Made by a program: the position numbers and the translations under genes | Shown: positions 1 to 11,100 of the stretch, piece after piece | How the letters are laid out: every line of letters begins with the position of its first letter | Numbering within the stretch: the first letter of the stretch is position 1 | The notes under the pieces: generated by a model | What the model saw: the letters and a program-made list of their open reading frames with translations, nothing else | The model's database searches: none | What the model was told of the DNA's origin: nothing | From: Physocladia obscura | Lineage: Eukaryota > Chytridiomycota > Chytridiomycetes > Chytridiales > Chytriomycetaceae | Direction: 5' to 3' | Assembly: GCA_027596945.1 (NCBI GenBank) | Contig: JADGJH010000037.1 | Span: 8,067 to 39,271, forward strand | DNA length: 31,205 nucleotides

Positions 1-317
1 GTGTTTGTGTTGTGAATTTTTTGGCTTTGGCTTTTCTTTCTTTTTCCGTTCAAGTTTCAAGTAATACTACTACACTTTATTATTTTATGCACAACTATGT
101 TATGAGTTTTCTGTTTTTGTCTGTTTTTTGTTTTTGAAACTTAATGGCATACAGAAAAAAAAACCAAGGTTTGTGTCAAGATCATTTCATTTATTTATTG
201 GATTATTTTGTGTTGTCAATGTAAAAGCAATGATGGGAAAAGGATTCGACGCATGCCCAATAAATATTTCGCATATTTTGAGGAACTAAGACTGTTCGAG
301 TTGGTTGCTAGCGAAAT
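1..317. other. Downstream flank of EMC6, no gene seen
   Basis: This is AT-rich sequence with no supportable coding region; the short open frames have no recognisable content and overlap the EMC6 3' end. On the minus strand two overlapping AATAAA hexamers (TTTATT on the plus strand at 190-195 and 194-199) lie about 120 nt past the EMC6 stop. They are the best candidates for its polyadenylation signal. Confidence 0.6.
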
Positions 318-758
318 TTATTCAAACAAGTGGATAAGACCAGAAAAGAGGGTCCAAAACAGCAGATATGAAAACAGCGAATTGAGGACATCCGCGGATA
401 GAACATGAATCCAGGGACTGAATGAATTGTGCGGTGATTGTGGGAAAAATTGACCCGGCTGCAATCCCGTTTTAAGCGCGAGACCAAGCGAAAGCAGCGC
501 CGACACCGCGCCAAAGAACAGAAATCCGCTGGTTCCCTGTCCATGCGTATGAATTTTGTGTGGTATGTCGACTGATTATGATTGCATTCAACGATGTGGA
601 ATGCGTACCGTCAATCCCAAAATTCCAGCCGCGGCGCCTGCTATTGCCGCCAACATCGATCGCGACCACAGCACAATGTACATATTCTTTTGCAGAGCAG
701 TTCCCGAGATCGGATTGTACTTGCGGTTCTCGTCGTCGTCTTCAACAGTTTGTTGCAT
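318..758 (-). CDS. EMC6: ER membrane protein complex subunit 6 (EMC6)
   Basis: Small subunit of the ER membrane complex, which inserts transmembrane helices and tail-anchored proteins into the ER membrane. Exons (minus): 758..609 and 536..318, giving 122 aa; human EMC6 is about 110 aa. Splicing gt acgc / ggacag joins the frame exactly as the family requires (ILGLT joined to GTSGF). Visible family marks are a hydrophobic helix with AGAAAGILGLT at about residues 37-50, a second helix rich in Leu/Ser/Ala, and the C-terminal signature FSYLLFWTLFSGLIHLF, close to the FTYVLFWTFLYGMVHVY type of animal EMC6. An in-frame ATG at 794 would add 12 residues, but it lies 9 bp past the neighbouring stop, so 758 is preferred. 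The gene starts only 45 bp downstream of the GEF-A stop, so its promoter probably lies within GEF-A coding sequence. Confidence 0.9.
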
Positions 759-803
759 TTCAGTTGTTTTTCTTAATTTTTTTTTACTTATCATATTTCA
801 TGC

Positions 804-2930
804 CTATTTCAAAAGTAAATTCATAATGCCATCGCTGGCGGCAATGAGTCTCTTTACATCTGCATCGGTTAAAAGCTCTCCATTTTCTTGCCATCCGACG
901 TCATCGCCTACAGAAATTTCCTCTCGATAACTGATACGACCATACTCAACAGCCAGACCAAGTTGCTTGAATCTCCTGTCAATTCGCGTTTTCAACTCTT
1001 GCAGCGTAGCATCACGCACAGGCATTGCTGTGATATACGAATCGTCACCATAGCGAAAACGAATCTTGACGAAAGACGGTGATACTGGTGCCTTTGGAGC
1101 GCTCAATTTTCGTTGAATCATCAAATTTGACGCATTATTCAGAACAGGCGAGCTGCTTCTAGCTATAGCTTGAGTTTGGTATTGGTTTTGGTTTTGATAA
1201 TGAACTGGCAAAAACCCAGTTTTTGGAGAAGGAGGAGCGCTCTGCAAGGAAGAAGAAATAGTGCTGCTTTGTGATGAATTGAGATTTTGGGATCCAACAT
1301 ATGGCCTGCTATCCGAAAGAAAGCGTTGTCGAGGAGAAGGTGGCGTGTTTGGATCCATCATAATGCTACCATATCCCTGGTAAACCGGCTGTGCTGAAAA
1401 ACTTTGCGGAGATGACATCATGCTCCCATGATTGGACGTTCGAAGAGTTCTCAGGTATTGGGAAGGAACTGATGGTACTTCTGGGGGTGGACTAGTCAAA
1501 TCTTCAACACGGAAATTGAATCCTTGCATTCCAGTGCTGCTGGAGTATTCACTCGGAGCATGGGAGCTCGCATGTGGATTTGATCTTGATCGCGACATTG
1601 ATGAGCCAGATTTTGGCGAATATAATGGATCAAACGGTGGAGACACTGGACTTCTTGCAGCACTACTTTTTTGGTAAATTTGCTGTTGTAGCTCATACTC
1701 TTTGTGCTGCTGTTCGCGCTGTTTTTGAAGTTTTTCGATTTCATAAGCTTTTCTTTGATTTTCGACTTGCTTTTCAATTCGAGACTTCCACAAAGTTACT
1801 TGTTCCATATTCATGCATTTCATACTGAATTTTGCTATATCCCGCTCCAGTTCATTCTGCCAGTTCACCCGAAGCGAATAAACGCCGATATCGGGAACAG
1901 ATGTATCTTCGACCCGAGCGATATAGTGCAATAGAATGGCACCATGAATGACGGAGCAATAAGGAATGCTGCGGCTATTATTAGTGTTTCCGTTGATTTC
2001 AAGGTCGCTTCTTTTTCTGCTGAGATTTTTGAAGTCGCGTTTCGTACAAAGTAAAATTTTTTCGAAGAGGAGCATATGGTAATTTTCGCTACCTACAAAG
2101 GCTTCAACAGGAAGTTCTTCCATGAGAAGCAGATCACCAAAGTCTGTTGATTTAACATCCTTTTTATTTTTTTTTATTTTTTTATTTAGATAAGGTAAGT
2201 AATTAGGGTTGGTTTGTTTTACCTTCCAATCATCAACACTTTTCATAAATTCAGTTTTCAATCGTGCATTTTCTCGTTTTCGTTGCATTTCATTGAGAGT
2301 TTCCGATATCCTTCGAATTGTCTCTGAACCAACTTTCAAATCTTCATTTTCTGGAGATAATTTGAGAAGTTCTCGCAAAAACAGGGGGTATTTGAGAAGG
2401 CGTTGTAGGGGTTTGATCAAATATGATTGAAGGAGTTGAATTTCAATGATGTCATTGAGAACCTTTTTATATTAATTAGAATAAATCGGGGTTTCTAAGC
2501 AAAAGCCAACCATGAGATCTTGCGAATGGCTTAAGATAATTTGCGTCGCATTTTGATAATTTCTACAAAACGGAAAGTATACTTCGAAGTTACGCTCCTA
2601 TAGTGAAATAATGTTAACACGCTTTGCTGCAAAACAAAGTCGCATACTCACGTTTTTGATAAAAAGATATCCAATATGCTGTTTGTTAGAATCTCTGGAC
2701 AAAATCTGCTCAAGATCTTCAAGAAACTGACGCTGGAATTCAACCAAGCTATTCAAATTCGAGAAAACGTCCAGCGCAACGTTGTGATAGAGGTTTCTGA
2801 TGGACGGAGCAGTTGCGATCAACCCATTCTGGTACTCCTGCATGAGTCCCAGTGACGCTACATAAGACCGCTCTGTGTCAAGAAATTCCGCCAAGAGTTG
2901 ATTTCGTTTGATGTTATCGTTTGAGATCAT
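804..2930 (-). CDS. CDC24-like Rho GTPase exchange factor lacking the CH domain (GEF-A)
   Basis: Predicted guanine-nucleotide exchange factor for a Cdc42/Rho-type GTPase. Exons (minus): 2930..2652, 2597..2511, 2462..2223, 2159..804; 653 aa. Order: DH domain (about 8-190) with LDTERSYVASL near the start and the CR3-type SYLIKPLQRLLKYPLFLREL; PH domain (about 203-340) ending in a Trp-bearing helix; a Gln/Glu-rich helix; a long Ser/Pro/Gln-rich linker; and a C-terminal PB1 domain (about 563-653) starting SFVKIRFRYGDD. The N-terminal calponin-homology domain of CDC24 is absent: the frame stays open upstream to about 3095 but has no ATG and no CH-like sequence. Intron 2160..2222 is 63 nt and free of stops. 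Sister of GEF-B at 5811-8093, with identical second and third exon lengths (87 and 240 nt). An unseen upstream exon cannot be excluded. Confidence 0.85.
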
Positions 2931-4042
2931 GGCTGTTCTGTTCCACACGTTTTTTTTTTGTGTTTTGGGAGAAGTGGACAAATTTTCAGGCACGCTTGAT
3001 GGATCAAAAATAAATGTATTATTAATCCTTTTTGAAATGCCCTTAGAAAACTGTCTCTGATGGTGCCTCTTACAAACATAAACTGATGAGCTCAAATATG
3101 GCTGGCGAAGTTGCAGTAAACAAATACTTGCATAGTTGTGGAAGACTTCGGATACTTTGAAATTTTGGAACTATCGATGCGAGTAACACGACATGTTATA
3201 ATAAAGCAGAACAGATTGGTCAGTAAGAGTACTCTAAAATAAAGTCATTTTTACTCTGAACTATTAAATTAAACAGCATCTATTTGAATTCAGCAAATGA
3301 AGTGGCGGATTCGCAAACAACCATTTTTCACCAGATACTCGCAAGCGTGGAGTGTTGACAGCTTGGAGGCACCAAGAATTTGTATTTGTTATTTTATTTC
3401 GTTCTCAAATTTTTTTTTTCAAATTTTCTTTCATTTTTTCTTTAAAAGGAATCATGGGAAAGAAAAACAAGAAAAAATCGAATAACCAAGTAAATAACAA
3501 AGTAAAAGGAAGTCGAATGCAGAAGAAACAAGAAAGAACATATCAATGAGATAAAGAAGAACCATGCGAGGGATTATACTTTTTCCTCACTCTTTTAGTA
3601 GTCTTTCATTTATATTTTGGCTGGTGATTCTAAACTATTCTTTTTGGTAAGGCAGATAACGAAAAAAAAATTTTTGATTTCCAAAATTAAGACTTCAGAG
3701 GGTTGACAACAGACTGGGGAAATCAAACAGCATTTTGTTAATTCAGGTAAGATTTTATGCATTATTGAGCTTGTATATCTCAATTCTTGTCGCTTTGTGC
3801 TATAATCACCCAATTTGTTATCATCATTGGACTAAAAAATTTTTGATTACTTTTTGCAATCTTTCTTCACATGAACACACCTATATTTTTTCTTCAAATA
3901 TATCTTGTGAAAATATATAATTTTTTCTTTTGGCAGTTATGGCAGAAAGTAGTGTTACTTGTAGAACCCAGTCTCCCGCCTTAAATGTTTCGACTAAAGG
4001 GTTAAAAACAAAAAAAAAGTCTTCAAACAGCAGAAAATAGTG
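2931..4042. promoter_or_regulatory. Divergent intergenic region, GEF-A / TIR gene
   Basis: About 1.1 kb of AT-rich sequence between two divergently oriented genes; it should hold both promoters and possibly 5' untranslated exons. A strong acceptor-like site (pyrimidine run then GGCAG) ends at 3936, suggesting a 5' intron of the TIR transcript. Downstream of it an ATG at 3939 opens a 33-codon Lys/Ser-rich frame that stops at 4040 and is not in frame with the TIR coding exon. A separate Lys-rich frame of 31 codons starts at 3454. I could not connect either to the TIR gene by a convincing splice. Confidence 0.45.
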
Positions 4043-5554
4043 ATGATTCTGAGTAATCAAGTGGCAAACGCGGACGATCTGGCAGACGGCCTTAACAAGG
4101 GAAATAGATTACCATTTTCGAGTCCGACGTTTGGATGGAAATGCATAAGAGACGAAGTCATGCATGACGTGTATATTTCATCAAAATCTAGTGACCGTTC
4201 ACTTGCTTACCACATTGCATCATCGATTGAAACTTCTTCGGTAAGAACATCAACATTCCTGTGCATACTTTGTAAACCGATCAGACGAACAGAAATGCAA
4301 GTATCATGTATTTACTGACTGGACTTGCCACAATATGGGTTCAAACGATCTCGAGTATTTAAACGAGGTACTTCCTCGCAGCAAACTTTTTGTTATTCTT
4401 ATTTCTGTCGTCATGATCGAAGAATTCAAAACTGCCCATCAAAGAGTATGTTATCCACTGCTGGAATTAGAAAGGGCAATGGATTTGGGCAGTCGACTAG
4501 CAATTATTCCGGTTTTCCTGGACAATTCACAGGATTTGCTGAAGAACAGTACTTTTGATGATTATCCGAATGACATTCACAAGTCTGATCTCAGTCCCCA
4601 AAAAGAAAAAGTTAGAAACATTGTCAGCTCCATATCCCAACGGGAGGGATATACATTCAAGTCTAAGGTTTCAGAGTCCAAAAAGGGAGATTTGGATGGA
4701 TTGGTGCGTAATCTCGTTTCAGATCTCGAAAACCATTTGCAGAACAATTTGAGATGGAATATGCTGCTTCCAACAAAACCAAAATTTGATGTTTTAATCA
4801 GGTCTGTTTATTATTAAAATTCTTCTTGATTTTAATCTTGCCTATGTTATTGCATTTGTTATAAACGCAAAAAACAGTTACAGGGACAATAGCGAACAGG
4901 ACCTAGCAACGGCACTCTATTATGTACTTAGTGCCGAAAGGCAACTTGTTCGTGACATTAATCGGGGCTTAGAAGTGTTCTTAGACGAAAAATGTCTTAA
5001 AAAGGGTGCCGATTGGAAAGTTGAATTTTTGAACGGAATTCGTGCATCAGCAATTTTCATTTTTCTCATTTCCGAGGCCGCTTTAGAAAAATTCAGAACA
5101 GCCGACAAATTTCCCGACGATTTGCTCCTGGGACTTGAATCCGCCTTTGATATTCTAGACCATCGTAAACGCCGCTCTATACTTATTTTGCCCGTGTTTG
5201 TGGATGGCTTTTTTCCTCAATCGGATGATTTTGACGACCAATTTCATTGCCATCCATCGAGCCCGCGTATGCTCACAATCAAAACAGTTATAAAGCGTAT
5301 TTCGCAATTGCAGGGATTGAAGTTATACACTGAAAAAAATGGAAGCAATTTCCAAGCAGCTGAGAGGTGGATGCTTTTGTTATTTTGTTTGGACCTTCTA
5401 ATATTTTATTTTTAGCATTGTGCCTGCCATCATGACTTACCTGAAAGAGCGTTGGGCGGAGCAACAGAAACGCGCAGATGCACTAATGTACCCAGAAATT
5501 TTCTCATTCGAAGGGAGAGATAAGGATGATGAAATTGATGAAGAATCGATTTGA
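4043..5554 (+). CDS. Two-TIR-domain protein
   Basis: Four exons: 4043..4240, 4293..4801, 4878..5366, 5416..5554; 444 aa. TIR-1 (about 41-150) begins HDVYISSKSSDRS, has the VFTDW strand and BB-loop-like NMGSND, then KLFVILIS and AIIPVFLD. A helical linker follows. TIR-2 (about 230-350) begins with the canonical FDVLISYRDNSEQDLA, where splicing completes the S of ISYRD, then EVFLDEKCLKKGADW, IFIFLIS and LILPVFVD. Each TIR is trailed by a similar helical segment, and the protein ends in an acidic tail. No NB-ARC, NACHT, LRR or transmembrane segment is visible. TIR domains act as NAD-consuming enzymes or as assembly modules in immunity and cell death. Aligning the two, E124 of TIR-1 sits at the usual catalytic Glu position and G321 replaces it in TIR-2. 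The gene lies opposite in strand between GEF-A and GEF-B. The 5' end is uncertain. Confidence 0.8.
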
Positions 5555-5684
5555 AAAGAACACTTTCAACTTAAGTATAATTTTAGTTATCGATTTGGAG
5601 TATTATTTCTCAGTTTTATTTATTGAAGTAGTCCTGTTTTGTTTTTTTAACAAACTGAGTGAGGACTTGGAGGAAATTCAACTA

Positions 5685-5690
5685 AATAAA
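5685..5690 (+). terminator. Polyadenylation signal AATAAA of the TIR gene
   Basis: A perfect AATAAA lies 131 nt past the TIR stop codon. It falls in the 256-bp convergent gap shared with GEF-B, so the two 3' UTRs are close and may overlap. Confidence 0.55.
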
Positions 5691-5810
5691 TCTATTACTG
5701 CGTAAATTTTTGATTTTGGTATCCGGTTTACAACCGCGTTACAATCTGCATTACTGAAATTATTGTTTTATTGTTGTTTTATTTCTAAACGACTCCTTGG
5801 GAACTATTAT

Positions 5811-8093
5811 TTAACAAATTAATAACTCAATCATTCCACCACTTGATGCCACAAGTCTTGTAACATCTGCATCGGTAAAAACTTCTCCCTTTTCGAGCCA
5901 GCCACTTACACCGCCAACAGAAACCTCCTCGCGCTGAATTAAGTGCGAGTAATAAACATTTAACTCAAGTTGTTTAATCTTCCTGTCGATTCTTGTGTTC
6001 AACTCCTGAAATGTTGCCTGACGTGCTGGCATGACTAAAATAAACGAATCAACACCATAACAAACGCGAATCTTCACAAAAGATGGTAATGTTGGTGTTG
6101 GTGGTGAGCTGGACTGACTGTCAAAAGTTGCAGCAGGAGAAACTCTAGCTGTGCTCAGGATTGATGGGTCTGTTCTGTGGGCAAGTGAAAAATTTGATTG
6201 CCCTGGAGTCAGAAGTGTCTCAAAACTGTTGTTACTTGTAACGGGCGAATTAGTACTGACTTGTGATGGGCGGCGAGTGTTGGATTGCAAGTATGATTGG
6301 CTATGGTCTGAAGGAAATCGCGCTCGAAAAGGTAACTGGGTAGTTATATCTAACTTAATCCCTCCGTATCCTTGATGAAATTGTTCAGTAGGTATAATTT
6401 GGGGATATTGCAGTCGCTGAATTGAAGCGGAATGAGCACTGCCATTACTGGACGTTCGCGGAAGTCTTTGAAATTTAGGAGGAAACGAAGGCATTTCCGG
6501 GGGCGATATAGGCGTATCCTCTGAATAAGAATTGTATAATCGTATTACAAGACGGTTGGAATGATCCTTCACAATGTGCGGATTTGATTTTGATCGTGGC
6601 ATTTGGGATCCTGGATTTGTTGTAATTGCTTTAAATTGTGAAGTTTCTGGAACTCTTGTTGTCGCACAGTTATTCCGGTAAAGTCTTTGTTGCTGCTGCT
6701 GTTCGTATTCTTTATGCTGCTGCACGTGCTTAATTCGCTGGTTTTGCATTTTTTCGATTACCCATAACTCTTTTTGAAGCTGTGCTTGCTTTTCAATTCG
6801 AGACTTCCACAACGTAAATTTTTCGAAGTTCATGCATTTCACGTTAAATTTCGCCATTTCAGACTCCCTTTCATCTTGCCAATTCAGGCAAAGCGAATAA
6901 ACACCGGCGGTGGGCTCAGAGGTATTTTCGACACGAGAAATATTGCGTAGTAAAATACTGACGTAAATGACATAGGAATAAGGATGGCTTCTACTGCTGT
7001 CACTGTCAGCAATCTCACTTCTGAGCTTGGTAAAATCACGTTTCGCACAAATCAAAACTTTTTCGAAGAGTAACATATGAAAATTTCTTTCACTCTCCCA
7101 AGATGACCCAATAAGAAATTCTTCCATAAGGTACAAGTCACCAAAGTTAGTCGGGTCCATTTCATTACCCTATTTTGCATTTTTCACGTCGAAAAAAGAG
7201 TAGTATATGAATAAATTCATACCTTCCAGTCCTTGATATTTTTTATAAACTCAGTTTTCAGCCGTTCGTTTTCTATTTTACGTTGCATTTCATTGAGAGT
7301 TTCTGATACTTGTCGAATAGTGTCTAAGCCGCGTCTCAGATCGTCATCTTCTGGAGACAATTTGAGCAATTCTCGGATTAAAAGAGGGTATTTCAATAAA
7401 CGTTGAAGAGGCTTGATCAAAAATGACGGAAGCATTTGGTAATTAATGACGTCATCAAGAATCTCTACCATTTGTTAGAACTGGTCAAATTGGCAGTCAA
7501 TATCAAGCAAACCTTGAGATCTTCTGAATGCCTCAAAATAATATCTGAAGCATTTAAATAGTTTTTGCAAAACGGATAATAGACTTCAAAGTCGTGACCC
7601 TACAAATAGAGAGCAAGGAGTCAAAATGAAAAAATCGCAACAAAACAAGCAAAAATAGAGCGAGTAAAAGACACGAAGATAGAGAAGTGTTTAATTCGCT
7701 ACTAGAAAGTATGCGCTGAAAGCTAAAGCAGAATAAGAACAGTCCGAAAATGGAACTCACGTGCTTTACAAACAAAAATCCGATACGTTGTTTGCTGGGA
7801 TCTTTTGCCAAAATATACTCCATCTCTACAAGAAACTGCTGCTGAAATTCGACCAAACCATCGAGATTCGAAAAAATATCCAAGACGAAAGTAGGATTCA
7901 GATCTCTAATGGATGGCGCAATTGCTATCAAATTATTCTGATACTCTTGCAGCAGTTGTAATGACGCTACATAAGATCGTTCTGTTTCAAGAATTTCTGC
8001 CAATAGTTGAATTCGTTGGTCTGTGTAGTTTGAGGACATTATTTCGTTCAGATATTTTTTTTTCCCGAATTTTTTCCCGAATTTTTTCGCCAT
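5811..8093 (-). CDS. CDC24-like Rho GTPase exchange factor lacking the CH domain (GEF-B)
   Basis: Second shortened CDC24 relative. Exons (minus): 8093..7761, 7599..7513, 7462..7223, 7169..5811; 672 aa. A Lys-rich start (MAKKFGKKFGKKKYL) is followed by the DH domain with LETERSYVASL and SFLIKPLQRLLKYPLLIREL, a PH domain (from about 222) with HMLLFEKVLICAKRDF, a Gln-rich helix, a Ser/Thr/Pro-rich linker and a PB1 domain at the C terminus (SFVKIRVCYGVDSF onward). Intron 7463..7512 carries a textbook TTCTAAC branch site. Exons 2 and 3 are 87 and 240 nt, exactly as in GEF-A. The start lies 105 bp beyond the stop of upstream CDC24 on the same strand, leaving no room for a CH-encoding exon, so loss of that domain is well supported. 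A later in-frame ATG at 8039 matches the GEF-A start. Confidence 0.87.
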
Positions 8094-8198
8094 TTGAATA
8101 CCAGTCACTTAAAAAAGAAAAAAAAAGAAAACAAGAGAAACACAAACACATAAAAATAAAAGTACCGAAAATAAAGTAACTTTTTTTCAAACAACAGA

Positions 8199-11100
8199 TT
8201 ATGATAAAAAAATGTTGACAAAACCGGTCCCATTTGCAAACGCCTGTCCCACGTCGTCATCTGTTTCCAAGACTTTAATATCTTGCCAATCCTTTCCAGT
8301 GGGGCCATCAATTTCTTCCTTCCAAGCCAACTGAATGGGGTTCGACAGCATTGGCTTGTGTGGCATCATTTTAACTTTCCGATCAATTCGACTTCGTAGT
8401 TCGTTGATCGTTGCTCCACGCATAGGCATAGCAATAATCAAGACTTCTCCGTCATAGTGAGTACGAATTTTGATAAACGATGACATTTGCGGTGTTCCTG
8501 ATTTAATCGATGGCGATGAAGGCCTGTTTGTTGCCGACCGCCTGACGGGTACTCCATTTTCGGCTCCTGTAGGCAAAGGGCTTTGTTGAGAGGGTCGTCT
8601 GTTTTGCTGTACTTGTGGATATTGACTATTTTGGGGGGAACCTGATTTCGGTGGCGTTGGAAACTGGAACTGGGGGTTTACTAGAGTGTCTGTGCCAGCA
8701 ATCCTTTGGTAACCCATTTGTGCTAGCATGGCAGCGGGTTGGGGAGAACTCCTCGGACTTAAAGATTCCCTTCTTGCTTGATGACCATTTATATGTTCAT
8801 TTGAAAGTCGCCGAACAGTTGTATTAATCATTCCATTTGACATTTTTCTACCAATCATATTTGGGTCTTGAAATCTTCGAGAAATATCCAAATCATGACG
8901 CAGTTGATATGCTGTAAGCTCACTGGCCAAGTGTATGTCGTCATCATCATCGTCATCGTCATCGCCTTCGTCATCACTGAATCCAGCAATGGGAAGGCCG
9001 CTGGATGCCATACTGGCTAACGCGTTCAATGCCTCACGGCCTTTGCTAACAGCTCGTGAATTTCTGTGTTGTTGCTGTAAGCCAGCGATGCTGTTTGCTC
9101 GAGCCATTGCAGGCATTGGTGGAACAGGGCCATATCCAAATTGCATCGCAAGACGTGGTCTATCCTGTGAAGGCCTGCGCGGACTCTGCATAATTCCGTT
9201 ATCAATGTATTGATACTGTGGTTGATCAAAACTTGACCGCATAATTGAATGATCAAAACTTCCACGAGAGTCAAACGAGTGTTGGTCAAATGAATTTTGC
9301 CTCATTGACGGATTAAAATTAATGGATGGCGATATTGGGGACATGCCAGGTGACATGCCATAACCATTATATTGTCCAGAAGAAAATGATCGGGTCATAC
9401 TATTTCCATAAGATGAAATGCTTGATCCAGAGAGAGATGGTGTGAATCCATAACCACTCATCACACTCTGCTGGAATGGACTCATTGACGGAGCACTATT
9501 TTTCCTAAATTTTTGTAGTTCGATTTGTTTTTCGAGACGCTGGATCCACAGAGTCTGAAGTTCTTCGTTTCTGCATTTAAGAGTGAAACACACAGTTTCT
9601 GGGTCGTTTGTGTCTCTCCAATATACTCGAATGCTGAATAGTCCAAACTCGGGATCAGAAGCATTTTCCACTCGAAGTATAGATGTCATATAAATGTTTC
9701 CGCGAAGGATATATACGTAAGAATCATTTTGTAAGTTTCCGGCATTGCTTTTTTTGCGGTTAGAGCTTTGCCTTACTCTTGTGTCTTTTTTGCAGCACAA
9801 GAGAATTCGTTCAAACAGAAATAGATAATATTCCTTTTCCTGGTTATTTGAAGCAACCACAAACTTATCAGTCAACAAAAGAGCGCCAAAGTCGTCAATA
9901 TTGAAACCCTGGAGCAAAAAATTAGGTGTGTAAAAGAAAGTAAAAAATCAAACCTTCCAATTATCCATTTTTTCAGCCAAATCCATTCTATTGCGTTCGT
10001 TTTCATCTTGTCTTCGAAATTCGTTTAATTTTTCAGTAACTCGCTTGATAGATTCATATCCATCTTTCAGCTCGTCCGTATATGGATACGTGACTGGATC
10101 AGTGAGCTTTATGAGTTCATTCAAAAGCATCGGATACTTCATTAGTCGCTGAACTGGCTTAATCAAATAAGATTGTATGTGATGTGGTTGAATAATATGA
10201 CCGAGGAGCTTCAAATCTTCTGCTTGAGAAAGAGCAAAATTCGATGCATTTTGATAGTTTCTACAGAACGGAAAATAGACACCAAAAGCTTCTTCCTATT
10301 TTGTTATTTTTGATTATAATATACCAAACGCGGCATATAAAAAACTGATCTGTACATTAAGAATAAATAGCTGCCCAATCCTTTGTTCAACGACGCCTAG
10401 ATTTAGAGTACTCTCCATGCCCACCATAAAACGCCTCTGAAAATCCAAAAGTTCATCCAAATTCGAAAACAGTATATTGACCATTTCCAGGCTGAAAACG
10501 CGCGCAGATGTCAATTCATGTTCGTAATTTTGCAGTTCTTCTAAAGCAAACAAATATGCGCGTTCAGTTTCAACAATTTCTTTGATAACTCGTGCGCGAT
10601 TATCAAGTGGATTTGATATTTCTTTCAGCAACTCAGTGGAAAAAGGAAGTTGCTTCAAGGGAGGCATGTTATCAGCCAATTCAATTCGGTGAATAAGATC
10701 TTCGACAAGTTTAAGAAACTAGTTCGTAGATAAAATTTAGTGAGTTAAAAATAAAAATATTTCAAAAAACCTTCATAAATCCAGACGTATTGTCTTTATA
10801 CAGTTCTGAAATTCCACTGAGCTCTTTTGAAAGCGGTATTCCCATTTCAGCGCAAGCGGTGAGAAACTGATACACGTTTTCCTTGCAAGGTTTAGTCGGA
10901 TAAGTTCCGACTATTAAGTGCGAAACATCACTAGGAGAAAGAAAAGCGCCATTTACTGTTGCCGCGAGCTCATTGTAAATAACACAAAGAGGCGCGCCTT
11001 TGTTTTACTGATTAGAAAGATGCAAAATATAAAAAACAAAACAGCGGGTACCCAGTTTAAAAGTATGCCACAGAACCTCCACGGGTTCCGCAATAGTTGG

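Noticed and set aside
2931..3300. Possible CH-domain exon upstream of GEF-A
   Set aside because: All frames were read; none shows the VEVLWHTFKLG or CVIYNEL-type sequence seen in CDC24, and GEF-B lacks it as well with no room upstream.
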